Shown: positions 13,730 through 24,128 of the stretch, piece by piece
How positions within the stretch are numbered: position 1 is the stretch's first letter
Layout: each line of letters opens with the position of its first letter
From: Coenobita brevimanus
Lineage: Eukaryota; Arthropoda; Malacostraca; Decapoda; Coenobitidae
Direction of reading: 5' to 3'
Assembly: GCA_032717465.1 (NCBI GenBank)
Contig: CM064671.1
Span: forward strand, 57,825,894 to 57,889,893
Length of the DNA: 64,000 bases
Position numbers and translations under genes: made by a program
The notes under the pieces: generated by a model
The model's database searches: none
What the model saw: only the letters and a program-made list of their open reading frames with translations
What the model was told of the DNA's origin: nothing

Positions 13730-13947
13730 GTGAATGGATAGAGAATAAGGGCAGCGAGGGAGGGAGAACGAGAGAGGGAGGGGGAATAAAAGGAGAGGAG
13801 GAATGGGGAAAGACAGGGAGGGAGGGAGCAGGGACGAGAGGGAGTAGGAGAGAGAGAGAGAGAGAGAGGAAGAGGGGGAGTCAGTGTTACCAGATGAAAT
13901 CTGGCTGAGGCCAATCGGAGGTGTATAAGAATTCTTGTCCCCAATAG
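12339..13947. mobile_element. DNA element with microsatellite-filled inverted repeats
   Basis: The ends are CTATTGGGTTCAAGAATTC on the left and CTATTGGGGACAAGAATTC read inward from the right. TA flanks both (12337-12338 and 13948-13949). Arms of about 350 and 285 bases (12339-12690 and 13662-13947) mirror each other down to CT/GA-rich, pyrimidine-rich and TG/CA tracts. The roughly 970-base spacer has no recognisable gene. It is probably a non-autonomous element. The flanking GTAC could also be a 4-bp duplication. Confidence 0.7.
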
Positions 13948-13949
13948 TA

Positions 13950-14198
13950 CAGCTCCGGACAGATGAAACGGCTACACCCCATCCACCAGCGCCTTGGTTG
14001 GGGTCTCAGTGGTTCTGGTAACAGTTGCAGGTGGAGGGAGGGGGGATGTGGGAGGGTGAGGAGGGGAGAAATGTGGGCGGAGTTATATAGGGGGTAATGT
14101 GGGAGGGTGAAGAAGCAGCACAGTCTGGCTGGTGGGAGGGGGAGACGAATGGTTAGATAGCGGAGACGAGAGTCTGCTGGAGGGTAAGACAGGGTTTT
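13950..14198. repeat. Left inverted-repeat arm, outer piece
   Basis: This is the reverse complement of about 21078-21326, GC-rich, and includes a TATATA-containing stretch. It stops where the Jockey-like element B begins. Confidence 0.85.
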
Positions 14199-14298
14199 TA
14201 TTTTTATTTTTTTTATGCGAGGAAGAAGGAACCAAAGGCCATGAGCCCGCAGTAACAGTTCCTCCAAGAGAAAAACAAAATACAATAGAGAGCCAAAT

Positions 14299-15549
14299 TC
14301 AAGATCCGATCATTTTGAGATGCCTGGACACACTGCGTTTGAAAGACTGGAGATCATAGGCGGCAGGAAATACAGATAAAGGGAGACAGATCCAGAGTTG
14401 ACCTGTTGCATAAATGAAAGACTGGGAGTAACGATTAACTCTTGCATTAGAGAGTTGGACAGAAAAGGGATGAGAGTTTGCTGCCAGACGGGTGCTACGC
14501 GCACGTTGTAGAGGTGGAGGAATGCAAGCAGACAGTTCAGAGGAGCAGTGACCAATAAAGTAGCGATAGAAAAGAGATAAAGATGCAACAGTGCGGCGAA
14601 GAGACAGAGGTTGAAGGGAGTCAGTAAGGGGAGGAGAGTTAATGAGACAAAAAGCCTTTGACTCCACCCTATTGAGAAGAGCTGTGTGTGGGGAGCCTCC
14701 CCACACATGAGAGTTGTACTCCACACAGGGGCGGATAAAACCCCTGTATAGAGACAACAATTGTGCAGGGGTAAAGAAAGAGCGGAGTCGGCTTAGCACA
14801 CCCAATCTTTTGGAAGCAAATTTTACAAGAGATGTAATATGATCTTTCCATGATAAGTCCCGAGTAAATGAAACCCCAAGCATGTTCAAGGATGATGCAG
14901 GATTAAGCTGAATATTATTAAACATTAATGGGTATACCTGTGGAAGATTTTGTCGGGTTGATAGGTGTAAGAACTGAGGCTTAGATGCATTAAAGACAAC
15001 CATATTATTTTTACCCCAGTCAGAGATACGAGCCAAGTCAGACATTAGGTGTGCCATAACCTCATCCCTTGTTTCTTGAAGTAACTGTTGAGATGGGCGT
15101 TGCGGGAACCGAATGGAAAGGTGAAGGGTGGAGTCATCAGCGTATGAGTGGATAGGGTTAGATGTACAGCTTAGAAGATCATTGATGAATAAAAGGAAGA
15201 GAGTTGGTGAAAGGACAGAGCCCTGAGGAACACCACTGTTGATAGATCTAGGAGAAGAACGATGGCCGTCTACAACAGCGGCTATAGAACGACCAGAAAG
15301 GAAGCTAGCGATGAAGGTACAGATAGAAGGATAGAAACCGTAGGAGGGCAGTTTGGAAATTAAAGATTTATGCCAGACTCGATCGAAAGCCTTTGAGATG
15401 TCAAGTGCAATGGCAAAGCTTTCGCCGTAGTCCCGAAAGGAGGATGACCAGGAGTCTGAAAGGTAGGTGAGAAGATCGCCAGTGGAGCGTCCCTGACGGA
15501 ACCCATACTGACGATCGGAAAGAAGGTTGTGATAGGAAAGATGCCTTAA
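14299..15549 (-). CDS. Jockey-like RT, C-terminal part (copy B)
   Basis: The frame is open from the MITE junction to the stop. In order it reads LRHLSYHNLLSDRQYGFRQG, LDISKAFDRVWHKSL, NSGVPQGSVLSPTLFLLFIN, the active site SYADDSTLHLS, FNASKPQFLHLSTRQNLP, RPCVEYNSHVWGGSP, ending [11 protein letters not shown]. All expected RT blocks downstream of the insertion are present, so this part was recently functional. It encodes the polymerase for target-primed reverse transcription. It lacks its own start because it is the continuation of the part at 16314-17565. Confidence 0.85.
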   Translation of the reverse strand, partial: LRHLSYHNLLSDRQYGFRQGRSTGDLLTYLSDSWSSSFRDYGESFAIALDISKAFDRVWHKSLISKLPSYGFYPSICTFIASFLSGRSIAAVVDGHRSSPRSINSGVPQGSVLSPTLFLLFINDLLSCTSNPIHSYADDSTLHLSIRFPQRPSQQLLQETRDEVMAHLMSDLARISDWGKNNMVVFNASKPQFLHLSTRQNLPQVYPLMFNNIQLNPASSLNMLGVSFTRDLSWKDHITSLVKFASKRLGVLSRLRSFFTPAQLLSLYRGFIRPCVEYNSHVWGGSPHTALLNRVESKAFCLINSPPLTDSLQPLSLRRTVASLSLFYRYFIGHCSSELSACIPPPLQRARSTRLAANSHPFSVQLSNARVNRYSQSFIYATGQLWICLPLSVFPAAYDLQSFKRSVSRHLKMIGS

Positions 15550-16313
15550 CCCGCGCCGTCCCGAGGACGTACTTCCACGTCCTCACGTTTTGTCACAGCT
15601 AATCCCGAGGACGTACTTCAACGTCCTGCAATTGCAAGGTTCATAATTTCCACAATTTTCAATTTTCGCGAGTCATTTTTGGTACGTATACACGGGACAC
15701 CTTCCTCAACAAGATGCCAGTCAGAGACAATGCCTTACTCAGCATGACCTCCTCCCCCCCCCCTGCATGCCCTTTTCTCAGCAATTCCCCTGTTATCAGT
15801 GACCTGGCCAGTATAGCCATGTCATGCCACGGTACGAAATTCAGGGCCAGAGTGATTCCCCAATCAATGACAATGTGGAGGACAAACTTTACATAGCATT
15901 AGAGGAAGAAACAGTTAGAAATGATGATCAGGTAATGTGGCAAAAAAAGGTCAGGTATTAGTGAGTGAAACAATGCTTATAATGCCTATATTACTGCTTG
16001 AAAACCAACATACTTTTGTACTACATATAAATTCGTAACAGTAAATAAATAAATACCATTTATGAGTGGTGTGAAATAGTTATCCTCCCATAGAACTCGT
16101 TTTCTTTGGTGCCAGCCTGATAGAAAACCCAGTAAAGTAAGAAGGCTCTCCTACCTGTAATGAGTATTTAAAACCTCAGGTGAGCGATTTCTCTATGAAT
16201 TTTCGATGTTTCTCACCAAAAGCGAAAGTTTTAGCAAAAAAAAAAAAGGTCGAAAATTGCCCGGGATTGGGGGGGGGGTACCAGTGGTCGAAAAGTGGCC
16301 GGGACGGGGCGGG
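15550..16313. mobile_element. piggyBac-type MITE, copy 1 (764 bp)
   Basis: The terminal repeats are CCCGCGCCGTCCCG and, inverted at the other end, CCCGCCCCGTCCCGG. TTAA flanks both sides (15546-15549 and 16314-16317). The sister Jockey-like copy C at 55580-55620 has the empty site with a single TTAA, so the borders are exact. Subterminally two direct blocks of GAGGACGTACTTC, each followed by an ACGTCCT, can fold as hairpins. No transposase is encoded. Copy 2 is at 57493-58253. Confidence 0.93.
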
Positions 16314-17982
16314 TTAAAATTTTTCTATTAAGAATTGACTCGAAAACTTTTGAAATACAGGATGTTAAAGCAATTGGACGATAGTTGGAGGGTTGGGAGT
16401 GGTCACCCTTCTTTGGGACTGGCTGAATGAGAGCAAACTTCCAGCAAGAAGGAAAGGTACAAGTTGACAGACAAAGGTGAAAGAGTTTGCCTAGGCAGGG
16501 TGTAAGCACAGAAGCACAGTTCTTGAGAACAACAGGAGGGACCCCATCAGGCCCATATGCCTTGTTAGTACTGAGGCCAGTGATGGCAGAAAATACATCA
16601 ACTGAAGAAATTTTAATGTCAGCCATGAGGAAGTCAGAGGGGAGAAGTGATGGAGGAACAGCACCGGAATCGTCTAAGGTGGAATTGGAGGAGAAAGTCT
16701 GTGCGAAGAGATCTGCTTTATCAGTAGAAGAAATAGCTACAGAACCATCAGAGTAGAAAAGAGGAGGGAAGGATGATGAGGTAAAGTTGTTAGAAAGATT
16801 TTTGGCAAGGTGCCAGAAGGAGCGGGAAGAATTTGAGTTGGAGAGTTGAGAGCATTTAGTATGGATGAAATTATTTTTAGTAGAGCGAAGAACAGACTTA
16901 GCACGATTCCAGGCAGAAACGTAAAGATGATGTGATTCAGGGGTGGGTTGGCTCCGGTACCTTTTGTAGGCCCTCTCCTTGTTGCGGACAGCATTAGAAC
17001 AAGCGTGATTAAACCAAGGCTTTCTTGCGTTAGTCAAAGGATATGAGAAAGGAATGTATGCTTCCATGCCCGAGAGAATAACCTCCGTAATGCGCAAGGC
17101 ACACTCACATGGCTCACGGCCATGGAAGCAATAATCATTCCAGGGAAAATCAAAGAAGTACTGCCTGAGGGCCTCCCAGTTCGCGGCTCCAAAATGCCAC
17201 AGACGATGTTTCCCTGGAGGGTCCACAGGCCGTACCGGAGTGATAGGACAGGTTAAGGTAATAAGGTTGTGATCGGAGGAGCCCAACGGAGAGAAAAGAT
17301 TAACAGAGTAAGCAGAAGGATTAGTTGTGAGGAAGAGGTCAAGTATGTTGGAGCTCTCTCCAAGGCGGTCAGGGATACGGGTAGGGTGCTGTACCAGGTG
17401 GATCCGTGAAAGGAGAGGAGAGCCAAAGGTGGTGGTGAACATTGAAATCTCCAAGAATGGAGATTTCAAAGAAAGGAGAAATGGACAGAATGTGTTCCAT
17501 CGTAGAAGTAAGATAGTCGAAGAATTTTTGATAGTCAGTAGAATTAGGGGATAAGTAAACAGCACAGATATATTTAGTCAGAGAATGACAGGAAAGCCGA
17601 AGCCAGAGTGTGGAGAATTCAGAAGAATCAAGTTCAGGAACACGAGAGCAAGATAAGTCGTTGCGTATGTATACACAACAGCCATCTTTGGCTTTGAAAT
17701 GAGTATAGAGAAAGTAGGAGGATACAGAAAAGGGTTTGCTGTCTGTTGCCTCAGACAGCTGAGTCTCTGTCAGAAAAAGAAGGTGAGGTTTAGAGGAGGA
17801 GAGGTGGTGCTCAACAGAGCGAAAGTTAGATGAAAGGCCGCGAATGTTGCAGAAATGAAGAAGAAGAGAGTCAGACAGTGGTTCCAGGCACCTCGAGTCG
17901 TCACCGGGAGAGGGGCAGATGGTGGGGGCATTTATGGTCCCCCCCCCCCTGGGGACTCCGAGGCTTGATTAAACGACGCCAT
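16314..17982 (-). pseudogene. Jockey-like endonuclease and N-terminal RT part (copy B)
   Basis: The probable start is the ATG at 17982-17980 (MASFNQASESPGG). A run of G next to it changes frame. The endonuclease then reads LLLHFCNIRGLSSNFRSVEH, LFLTETQLSEATDSKP, VYIRNDLSCSRVPELDSS and [14 protein letters not shown] frameshift near 17400 follows. The linker and RT start are open, with [52 protein letters not shown] and [18 protein letters not shown], up to the MITE junction. The protein nicks target DNA and copies the element RNA. Apart from two frame changes and the insertion it is close to intact. Confidence 0.83.
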
Positions 17983-18228
17983 TTTTGTAGATTTTGAATA
18001 GGAAGTGTAGTGTGTACTGTGCATGTAGTTTGGTGAAGATAGTTAGAGAAATTTGTACTGGAGAGCATGCTGGCCTACTCTCTGTGTAACTGAGACACTG
18101 AAAAAGTTCAGCAAAGGGGGATGGTCAGGAACTAGTCCTGAGGGCTGATGAAACGGGAGCTCCAGCACTCCCTGTCATCAGCTTTCCATCCACCTCGGGA
18201 GTACTGCCCTGCTCGACTGGTGCTACAG

Positions 18229-19312
18229 TGATTAGATGAAAAGAAATTAGAAAAAATGAATTATTATAATATCTGCTGCATATATTGCATTTTATCTACT
18301 AAATAAAAACACTGTCTATTATTCACCACCTTATTTGGGTATCCTACTCATTATTATTATCCTTTGGATATTAGGCAATAAATAAAGATATTGAACGGTC
18401 TTTCGGACCCTAACCAATTTTTTCATAACTTTTTTCTTCAGCTATTTCCGTATTCCTATTATCCCTCGTGCTTGAAGTCCCCCTTTTTATCACTTTCTCC
18501 TACGCCCTACACTTTTGTTAGGCATAAGGCAGTTTAACTTTCTCTTTAAATAACCATATTTGTCAACAAATATTCCTTTCATTAATCTATTTAATTACCT
18601 GTTTTCTTTCAATATGCATTTGTCTAATAATGGGTGTTACACCTTAATCGGCGCCGCTATTTGACGTTTTGAATAAATTTGGTCTAAATTTACGCATATA
18701 TTGCAGTCTCTCTCAAGTAGGCTGGCAACCTCACACATCCTCCCCCCTGCTTTCTCCTTCTCTCGCTACCCGTTCCCTCCTTTCCTTTTGTAGTACTGTT
18801 TATCTATTCTTTCCCATATTTTTAACCTCATTCCTTCTTACAAACTTTTAGTGCCATAGGAATTTCTCCCTTATCACCTACAGTCCTACTACATGAAAGT
18901 GGAAAAAACTGCCATCGGGAAAAGAATAACTGGAAATTTATGGCGAAGGTTACGATATTAGTTATTTAGAATGAAAGTGTTGGCAGATACGCATTCTTGA
19001 CGTGATTATCGCAGCCACAGCATTTCGCCTTCATAAAACAGAAGGACTATAGGTTTCATGCATTACCTCCTTACGTCCAGCATTACTGTGCAGAACGCCA
19101 TGTATAACACATTAAGGACCACAAGGACAACTGGTAGTCATCGTGATTCTCATGAATCTCTCCATAGGCTATTGAAAACAGTGCTTTATGCTCAACTTCA
19201 GAATCATGTTCTCATCATGGCAGTGATAGGCAAACATAATAAAAACAATATATACAACCAAATTATCATTTATTATACAACAAAGCTCAAACTGCCTCCG
19301 TGCCGCAGTCTC
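18229..19312. repeat. Left inverted-repeat arm, inner piece
   Basis: It begins GTGATTAGATGAAAAG at the 5' end of Jockey-like element B and pairs with 20038-21090 over more than 1 kb with few differences. Confidence 0.88.
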
Positions 19313-19409
19313 AAGGGTGTAACCAGCTCACACAATCACATGTAACCTGAAGAAATTAAATACATGATCCTATATATATATATATATATGCAGAAATTAA
19401 ATACATGAT

Positions 19410-19498
<89 letters not shown>

Positions 19499-19955
19499 CC
19501 ATGAACAACACTGTTTGATCTAAAATTTATTGTGTTGGGTAAAGCAGAGGACACTAACTAGCATGGCAACCTACCACACGGAAACCACCATGTTGCACTA
19601 CACGCCACAGAAACCGATGCACAGACCATGATATCAGCGAAAAGACTATGAGAAGAGTATTGCACGAAGCAAGGTTGCATCACAGGACCCTAGCAAACGT
19701 TATGTTGACAAGCCAGAGGATTTTTGGAAGTGTGTCACTGAAGGCGCAACTGCTGGAGAAGGAATAATACTCGGTGAGTATTATTTCTGAGGTTTTCGCT
19801 TGTATAAACTAAACTATTCAGTCATACATGACCATAAAAATATATTAATAATTACTGCAGGGGGACAACCAGTTTCGTTACAACGTCAGTCCATGCAGAG
19901 GAAATTACTTTGGGCATATAGGGTTACTCGATGTTAAATTTCGTAAGTGTAGAGC

Positions 19956-20014
<59 letters not shown>

Positions 20015-20037
20015 CAGGTATTTAATTTTTTTCAGGT

Positions 20038-21326
20038 AGCACGGAGGCAGTTTGAGCTTTGTTGTATAATAAATGATAATTTGGTTGTATATATTGTTTT
20101 TATTATCTTTGCCTATCATTGCCATGATGAGAACATAATATTGAAGTTGAGCATAAAGCACTGTTTTCAATAGCCTATGGAGAGATTCATGAGAATCACG
20201 ATGACTACCAGTACTGTCCTTGTGGTCCTTAATGTGTTATACATGGCGTTCTGCACAGTAATGCTGGACGTAAGGAGGTAATGCATGTTTTATGAAGGCG
20301 AAATGCTGTGGCTGCGATAATCACGTCAAGAATGCGTATCTGCCAACACTTTCATTCTAAATAACTAATATCGTAACCTTCGCCATAAATTTCCAGTTAT
20401 TCTTTTCCCGATGGCAGTTTTTTCCACTTTCATGTAGTAGGACTGTAGGTGATAAGGGAGAAATTCCTATGGCACTAAAAGTTTGTAAGAAGGAATGAGG
20501 TTAAAAATATGGGAAAGAATAGATAAACAGTACTACAAAAGGAAAGGAGGGAACGGGTAGCGAGAGAAGGAGAAAGCAGGGGGGAGGATGTGTGAGGTTG
20601 CCAGCCTACTTGAGAGAGACTGCAATATATGCGTAAATTTAGACCAAATTTATTCAAAACGTCAAATAGCGGCGCCGATTAAGGTGTAACACCCATTATT
20701 AGACAAATGCATATTGAAAGAAAACAGGTAATTAAATAGATTAATGAAAGGAATATTTGTTGACAAATATGGTTATTTAAAGAGAAAGTTAAACTGCCTT
20801 ATGCCTAACAAAAGTGTAGGGCGTAGGAGAAAGTGATAAAAAGGGGGACTTCAAGCACGAGGGATAATAGGAATACGGAAATAGCTGAAGAAAAAAGTTA
20901 TGAAAAAATTGGTTCGGGTCCGAAAGACCGTCCAATATCTTTACTTATTGCCTAATATCCAAAGGATAATAATAATGAGTAGGATACCCAAGTACGGTGG
21001 TGAATAATAGACAGTGTTTTTATTTAGTAGATAAAATGCAATAGATGCAGCAGATAGTATAATAATTCATTTTTTAAAATTTCTTTTCATCTAATCACAC
21101 TCACCTGTCTTACCCTCCAGCAGACTCTCGTCTCCGCCTCCCACCAGCCAGACTGTGCTGCTTCTTCACCCTCCCACACTACCCCCTATATAACTCCGCC
21201 CACATTTCTCCCCTCCTCACCCTCCCACATCCCCCCTCCCTCCACCTGCAACTGTTACCAGAACCACTGAGACCCCAACCAAGGCGCTGGTGGATGGGGT
21301 GTAGCCGTTTCATCTGTCCGGAGCTG
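20038..21326. repeat. Right inverted-repeat arm, uninterrupted
   Basis: This arm is continuous across the point that is broken in the left arm. It supplies the pre-insertion sequence for the Jockey-like element B. Confidence 0.88.
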
Positions 21327-21328
21327 TA

Positions 21329-21890
21329 CATCCCTCATGCAAATTTCTTGATTACCTTTATGTCCCTCGTGCAAAAATTAATTATCTGCCTTTATGCCCT
21401 TCGTGCCAAAATGTATTGTTTGCCTTTATGTTCCTCACGAAAAATAGTTTACATTTATGTCCCTCGTCTAAAAATTAGTTGTCTGTCTTTATGTACATTG
21501 TGTAAAAAAATGATAGTTTGCCTTTATGCCCCTCGTGAAAAAATTGTCTGTCTGCCTTTGATCCGCGTGCAAAAATTGATTCTCAGTCTTTGTGTCTCGT
21601 GCAAAAGTTGATTGTCTGCCTTTAAGTGTTAAGCAAAAACTGAAAGTCTGGCTTTACGCACCTCGTGGAAAAAAAATATTGTCTGCCTGTATGTCCATCT
21701 TTGTACTAGTGAAAAAGTCGATTGTCTGCCTTTATGTCCCTCGCGCAAAATTGAATGACTTCCTTTATATCCCTCGTGAAAAAATTGATTGTCTGCCTTT
21801 ACATCCCTCGTGGAAAAATTACATTGGCTGCCTTGTGTCCCTCTTGCAAATATTGATTGGCTGTTTTATGTCCTTCGTGCAGCTGATATA
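21329..21890 (+). repeat. Right part of a split minisatellite array
   Basis: At least ten diverged units contain GTCTGCCTTTATGTCCCTCG and a following AAAAATTGAT. The array continues the one at 12180-12336. Frames inside it are incidental. Confidence 0.8.
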
Positions 21891-22447
21891 CCTATAAATG
21901 AGCCCTCTTTTTCTCCTCCTATATTTCAGAGTTGATAATGTCGACCCCATGATATCGGCTATTTTTATTTTTTGCAAAGTGTGTTATGAAATACCACATA
22001 CACAGTCTTCTCTTTTTACTGTTCTCACGGTACATTATATCCAGCTTCCATGCGATCAGTATCCACGAAGTTGAATATGAAAAAATTATACAAAAGGGTA
22101 AATGAAAGATGGAAGATGATTAGTCTGACATTTATGTGTATTTGATGGTGAATGCCATGTAGCATATGTGTAGGACTCATCTGCCGCAAAAAGATCCTGA
22201 ATTTAACTCCCAAGCCGATGATACACTCACGCAATGGGTAGCAAAACAGGAATAATTTAGATGGAAATTCTCGTTGTCAAATGATTCTTCGTCACCATTA
22301 CCCTCTTTATTTTGATGGCAATTTATTTATATCATCGTCAGAGATTTTTACTACCCTTGGGAGGAGTAAATGTTGGAAAGGGATTAGATGCAAAAATCTG
22401 CCAACCCCTTAGCTACGATGGCGATATTTACAACCGTGCCTGGGAAT

Positions 22448-22450
<3 letters not shown>

Positions 22451-22539
<89 letters not shown>
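22451..22539. repeat. GT dinucleotide microsatellite
   Basis: About 44 uninterrupted GT units lie directly before the degenerate tandem array. Confidence 0.97.
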
Positions 22540-22542
<3 letters not shown>

Positions 22543-23370
22543 AATTTATCAAACAGTTTTACCTGATTTTTACCAAATTTGGTGGAAGGGTTGAAGGTCA
22601 ACCACGGGGCTGACCCACTTTTTTAAGGAACAGGTCAAAGGTTAAGGTCACAGGACTTAGTCAAAATGTGAGCTAGCAGAGACAACTTAAAAAGTTTGCA
22701 TTTATTTTAGATTAAACTAAGGGGAAGGGTTGAGGGTAAGGAAGAACGATGGGATTAATTTTGAGAACAATCAGTAAGAGGCTAATGTTGCAGGGCAAGA
22801 TTAAAGTCGACCCACGTCCCTGTGTGCACAAAATAACTGAAACCGTTTTGACGGGATATGGACCAAACTTGGTGCAGTTTTTAAGAACAATAAATCAAAG
22901 GTCAGGGTTACATGGCAGGATCAAGTTATCTGATTTAGACCAAATTTTGTGGGACAGTTCAGGTTAAGGCAGGGATAAAGGCATTCGATTTTGAGAACAT
23001 TCAAAAGCCAAGGTCAGAGACAATGGCCGAATGCCTTCATCACAGAGCAAGGTAGACTTAACACTGTGATCTGATCTGAACCAAACCGGGTGGTGCTGGG
23101 TTAAGGGCCAGACAACAACGTAGGGATACAGTTTTTAGAACACTCAGAGTTGAAGGTCACAGGGCAAGTTCAAAGTTCGACTCGTGTCTGTGTGATCAAA
23201 ATGGCTAAAACACTTTTATTTTATTTGAACTGAGCTTGGTGGATGAACTGAGGATCACCCAAGGGGATGCTTTATTATTTTTTAGAAGAATAGGTTGAAG
23301 GTCAAGGTCATACGGCAAAAACAACTTAAACAGTTTTGATCCATTTCAGACCGACCTTGTTGAAGGGATC
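22540..23370 (+). repeat. Degenerate tandem array with AAGGTCA-type core
   Basis: Units of roughly 120-150 bases recur. Each has an ACAGTTTT or equivalent, an ACCAAACTTGGTGG-like part, a TTTTGAGAACAAT-like part and a TCAAAGGTCAAGGTCACAGG-like part. Divergence is high. The core resembles a nuclear-receptor half-site, probably by chance. Confidence 0.65.
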
Positions 23371-23373
23371 AAG

Positions 23374-23600
23374 TTCATCATCATCATCATCATCCAATCC
23401 TATGTTGCTCCATTCCTATGTTGCCCCATGAGAAGCGTAGAAGTCTAGTGCTAGGCAAGTTGGTCCTGGCATCTAAGATGAAACTGACCAGCCTCACTCA
23501 TCCCTGAGTGGCATTACGTGAACAATGCACCTCAAACATCCCTTGGATATAAACCTGCACCGGTTCAATCCGATTGGAGCGCCTTAATTATCAAGATAAC
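23374..23600 (-). mobile_element. SINE family 2, copy 1
   Basis: The body shared with 38826-39045, 47276-47450 and 53741-53876 includes CAGCCTCACTCATCCCTGAG and CCCTTGGATATAAACCTGCA. The TCATCATC tail is at the left, so the element points to the minus strand. The tRNA-like head on the right is partly lost. Confidence 0.7.
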
Positions 23601-24041
23601 ACAAGGATAAAGAGAATCAATTTTGAGAACAATCATTCAAAAGGAATGTTCACAGGGAAAGCCAACTCAAATGGTTATGAACTTATATGAACCAGTCCTG
23701 GCAGAAGAGTTTAAAGTGAAACAAAAATTAAATACAAGTAATCCAGTCTTGAGAGCAATCATTCTAAGTATTTGTATGCGTGTTGTGTCAGGTTCATTAT
23801 CTTGGTACACAGAATGTTGCCTGTTCTACCTTCTTGATTTTCAACAGCCTTTCACCCATTTACTTTCTTTAGTTTGCATCCCATTTTCTCATCTTTTAAT
23901 ATATTGTTCCTACTACTAGACTTTTTTTCTACTTTATTCCTTTCGCGGTGACAGTTTTTCTGACGAGACATTCTTTTGAACTTCACAGAATCGTCAAGTG
24001 GTAGGACGGACAAAACAGGACAAAACTCCATGGAAATGTGT

Positions 24042-24047
24042 TTTATT
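24042..24047 (-). promoter_or_regulatory. Candidate polyadenylation signal of the IR gene
   Basis: AATAAA on the minus strand lies about 80 bases past the IR stop codon. It sits in a T-rich plus-strand tract, so chance is possible. Confidence 0.45.
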
Positions 24048-24128
24048 TTTTTTTATACTTTCAGTGATAGCGATCCTTGTGCAGCCAAATAATGACATGC
24101 AGAAGTGGCCAGAATGATTTAAATGTCC

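Larger units (their letters stand above)
14199..18228 (-). mobile_element. Jockey-like retrotransposon, copy B, nearly intact
   Basis: A non-LTR element of the same family as copies A and C lies on the minus strand. The 3' end has an A-rich tail at about 14199-14215, and the 5' leader runs to 18228. One endonuclease-RT protein is spelled, broken by a piggyBac-type MITE (15550-16313) inside the RT, a G-homopolymer length change near 17945 and one frameshift near 17400. It sits in the left arm of the palindrome, so it inserted after the palindrome formed. Confidence 0.88.
13950..21326. mobile_element. Palindromic DNA element with 1.29-kb terminal inverted repeats
   Basis: The outer ends read CAGCTCCGGACAGATG on both strands and TA flanks both sides (13948-13949 and 21327-21328). 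The right arm is 20038-21326. The left arm is the same sequence in two pieces, 13950-14198 and 18229-19312, separated by a Jockey-like insertion. Both arms encode the same incidental 60-codon frame, which shows near identity. The spacer 19313-20037 holds TA microsatellites and a short stretch reading KTMRRVLHEARLHHRT, weakly like a Tc1 helix-turn-helix. The minisatellite outside both ends supports a true insertion. The transposase family is inferred only. Confidence 0.75.

Noticed and set aside
16231..16313. Extension of the RT frame into [13 protein letters not shown] at its C-terminal end
   Set aside because: These residues come from reading into the piggyBac-type MITE; the true frame jumps to 15549.
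18669..18851. 60-codon frame found identically at 20475-20657 on the other strand
   Set aside because: It is identical because it lies in both palindrome arms. No known domain, and the frame is short; used only as evidence for arm similarity.
21180..21200. TATATAA next to CCGCCC as a host promoter
   Set aside because: It lies in the palindrome arm and occurs in mirror form in the other arm; no downstream gene was seen.
23383..23600. Independent hairpin RNA gene
   Set aside because: The sequence recurs at three other places with the features of SINE family 2.
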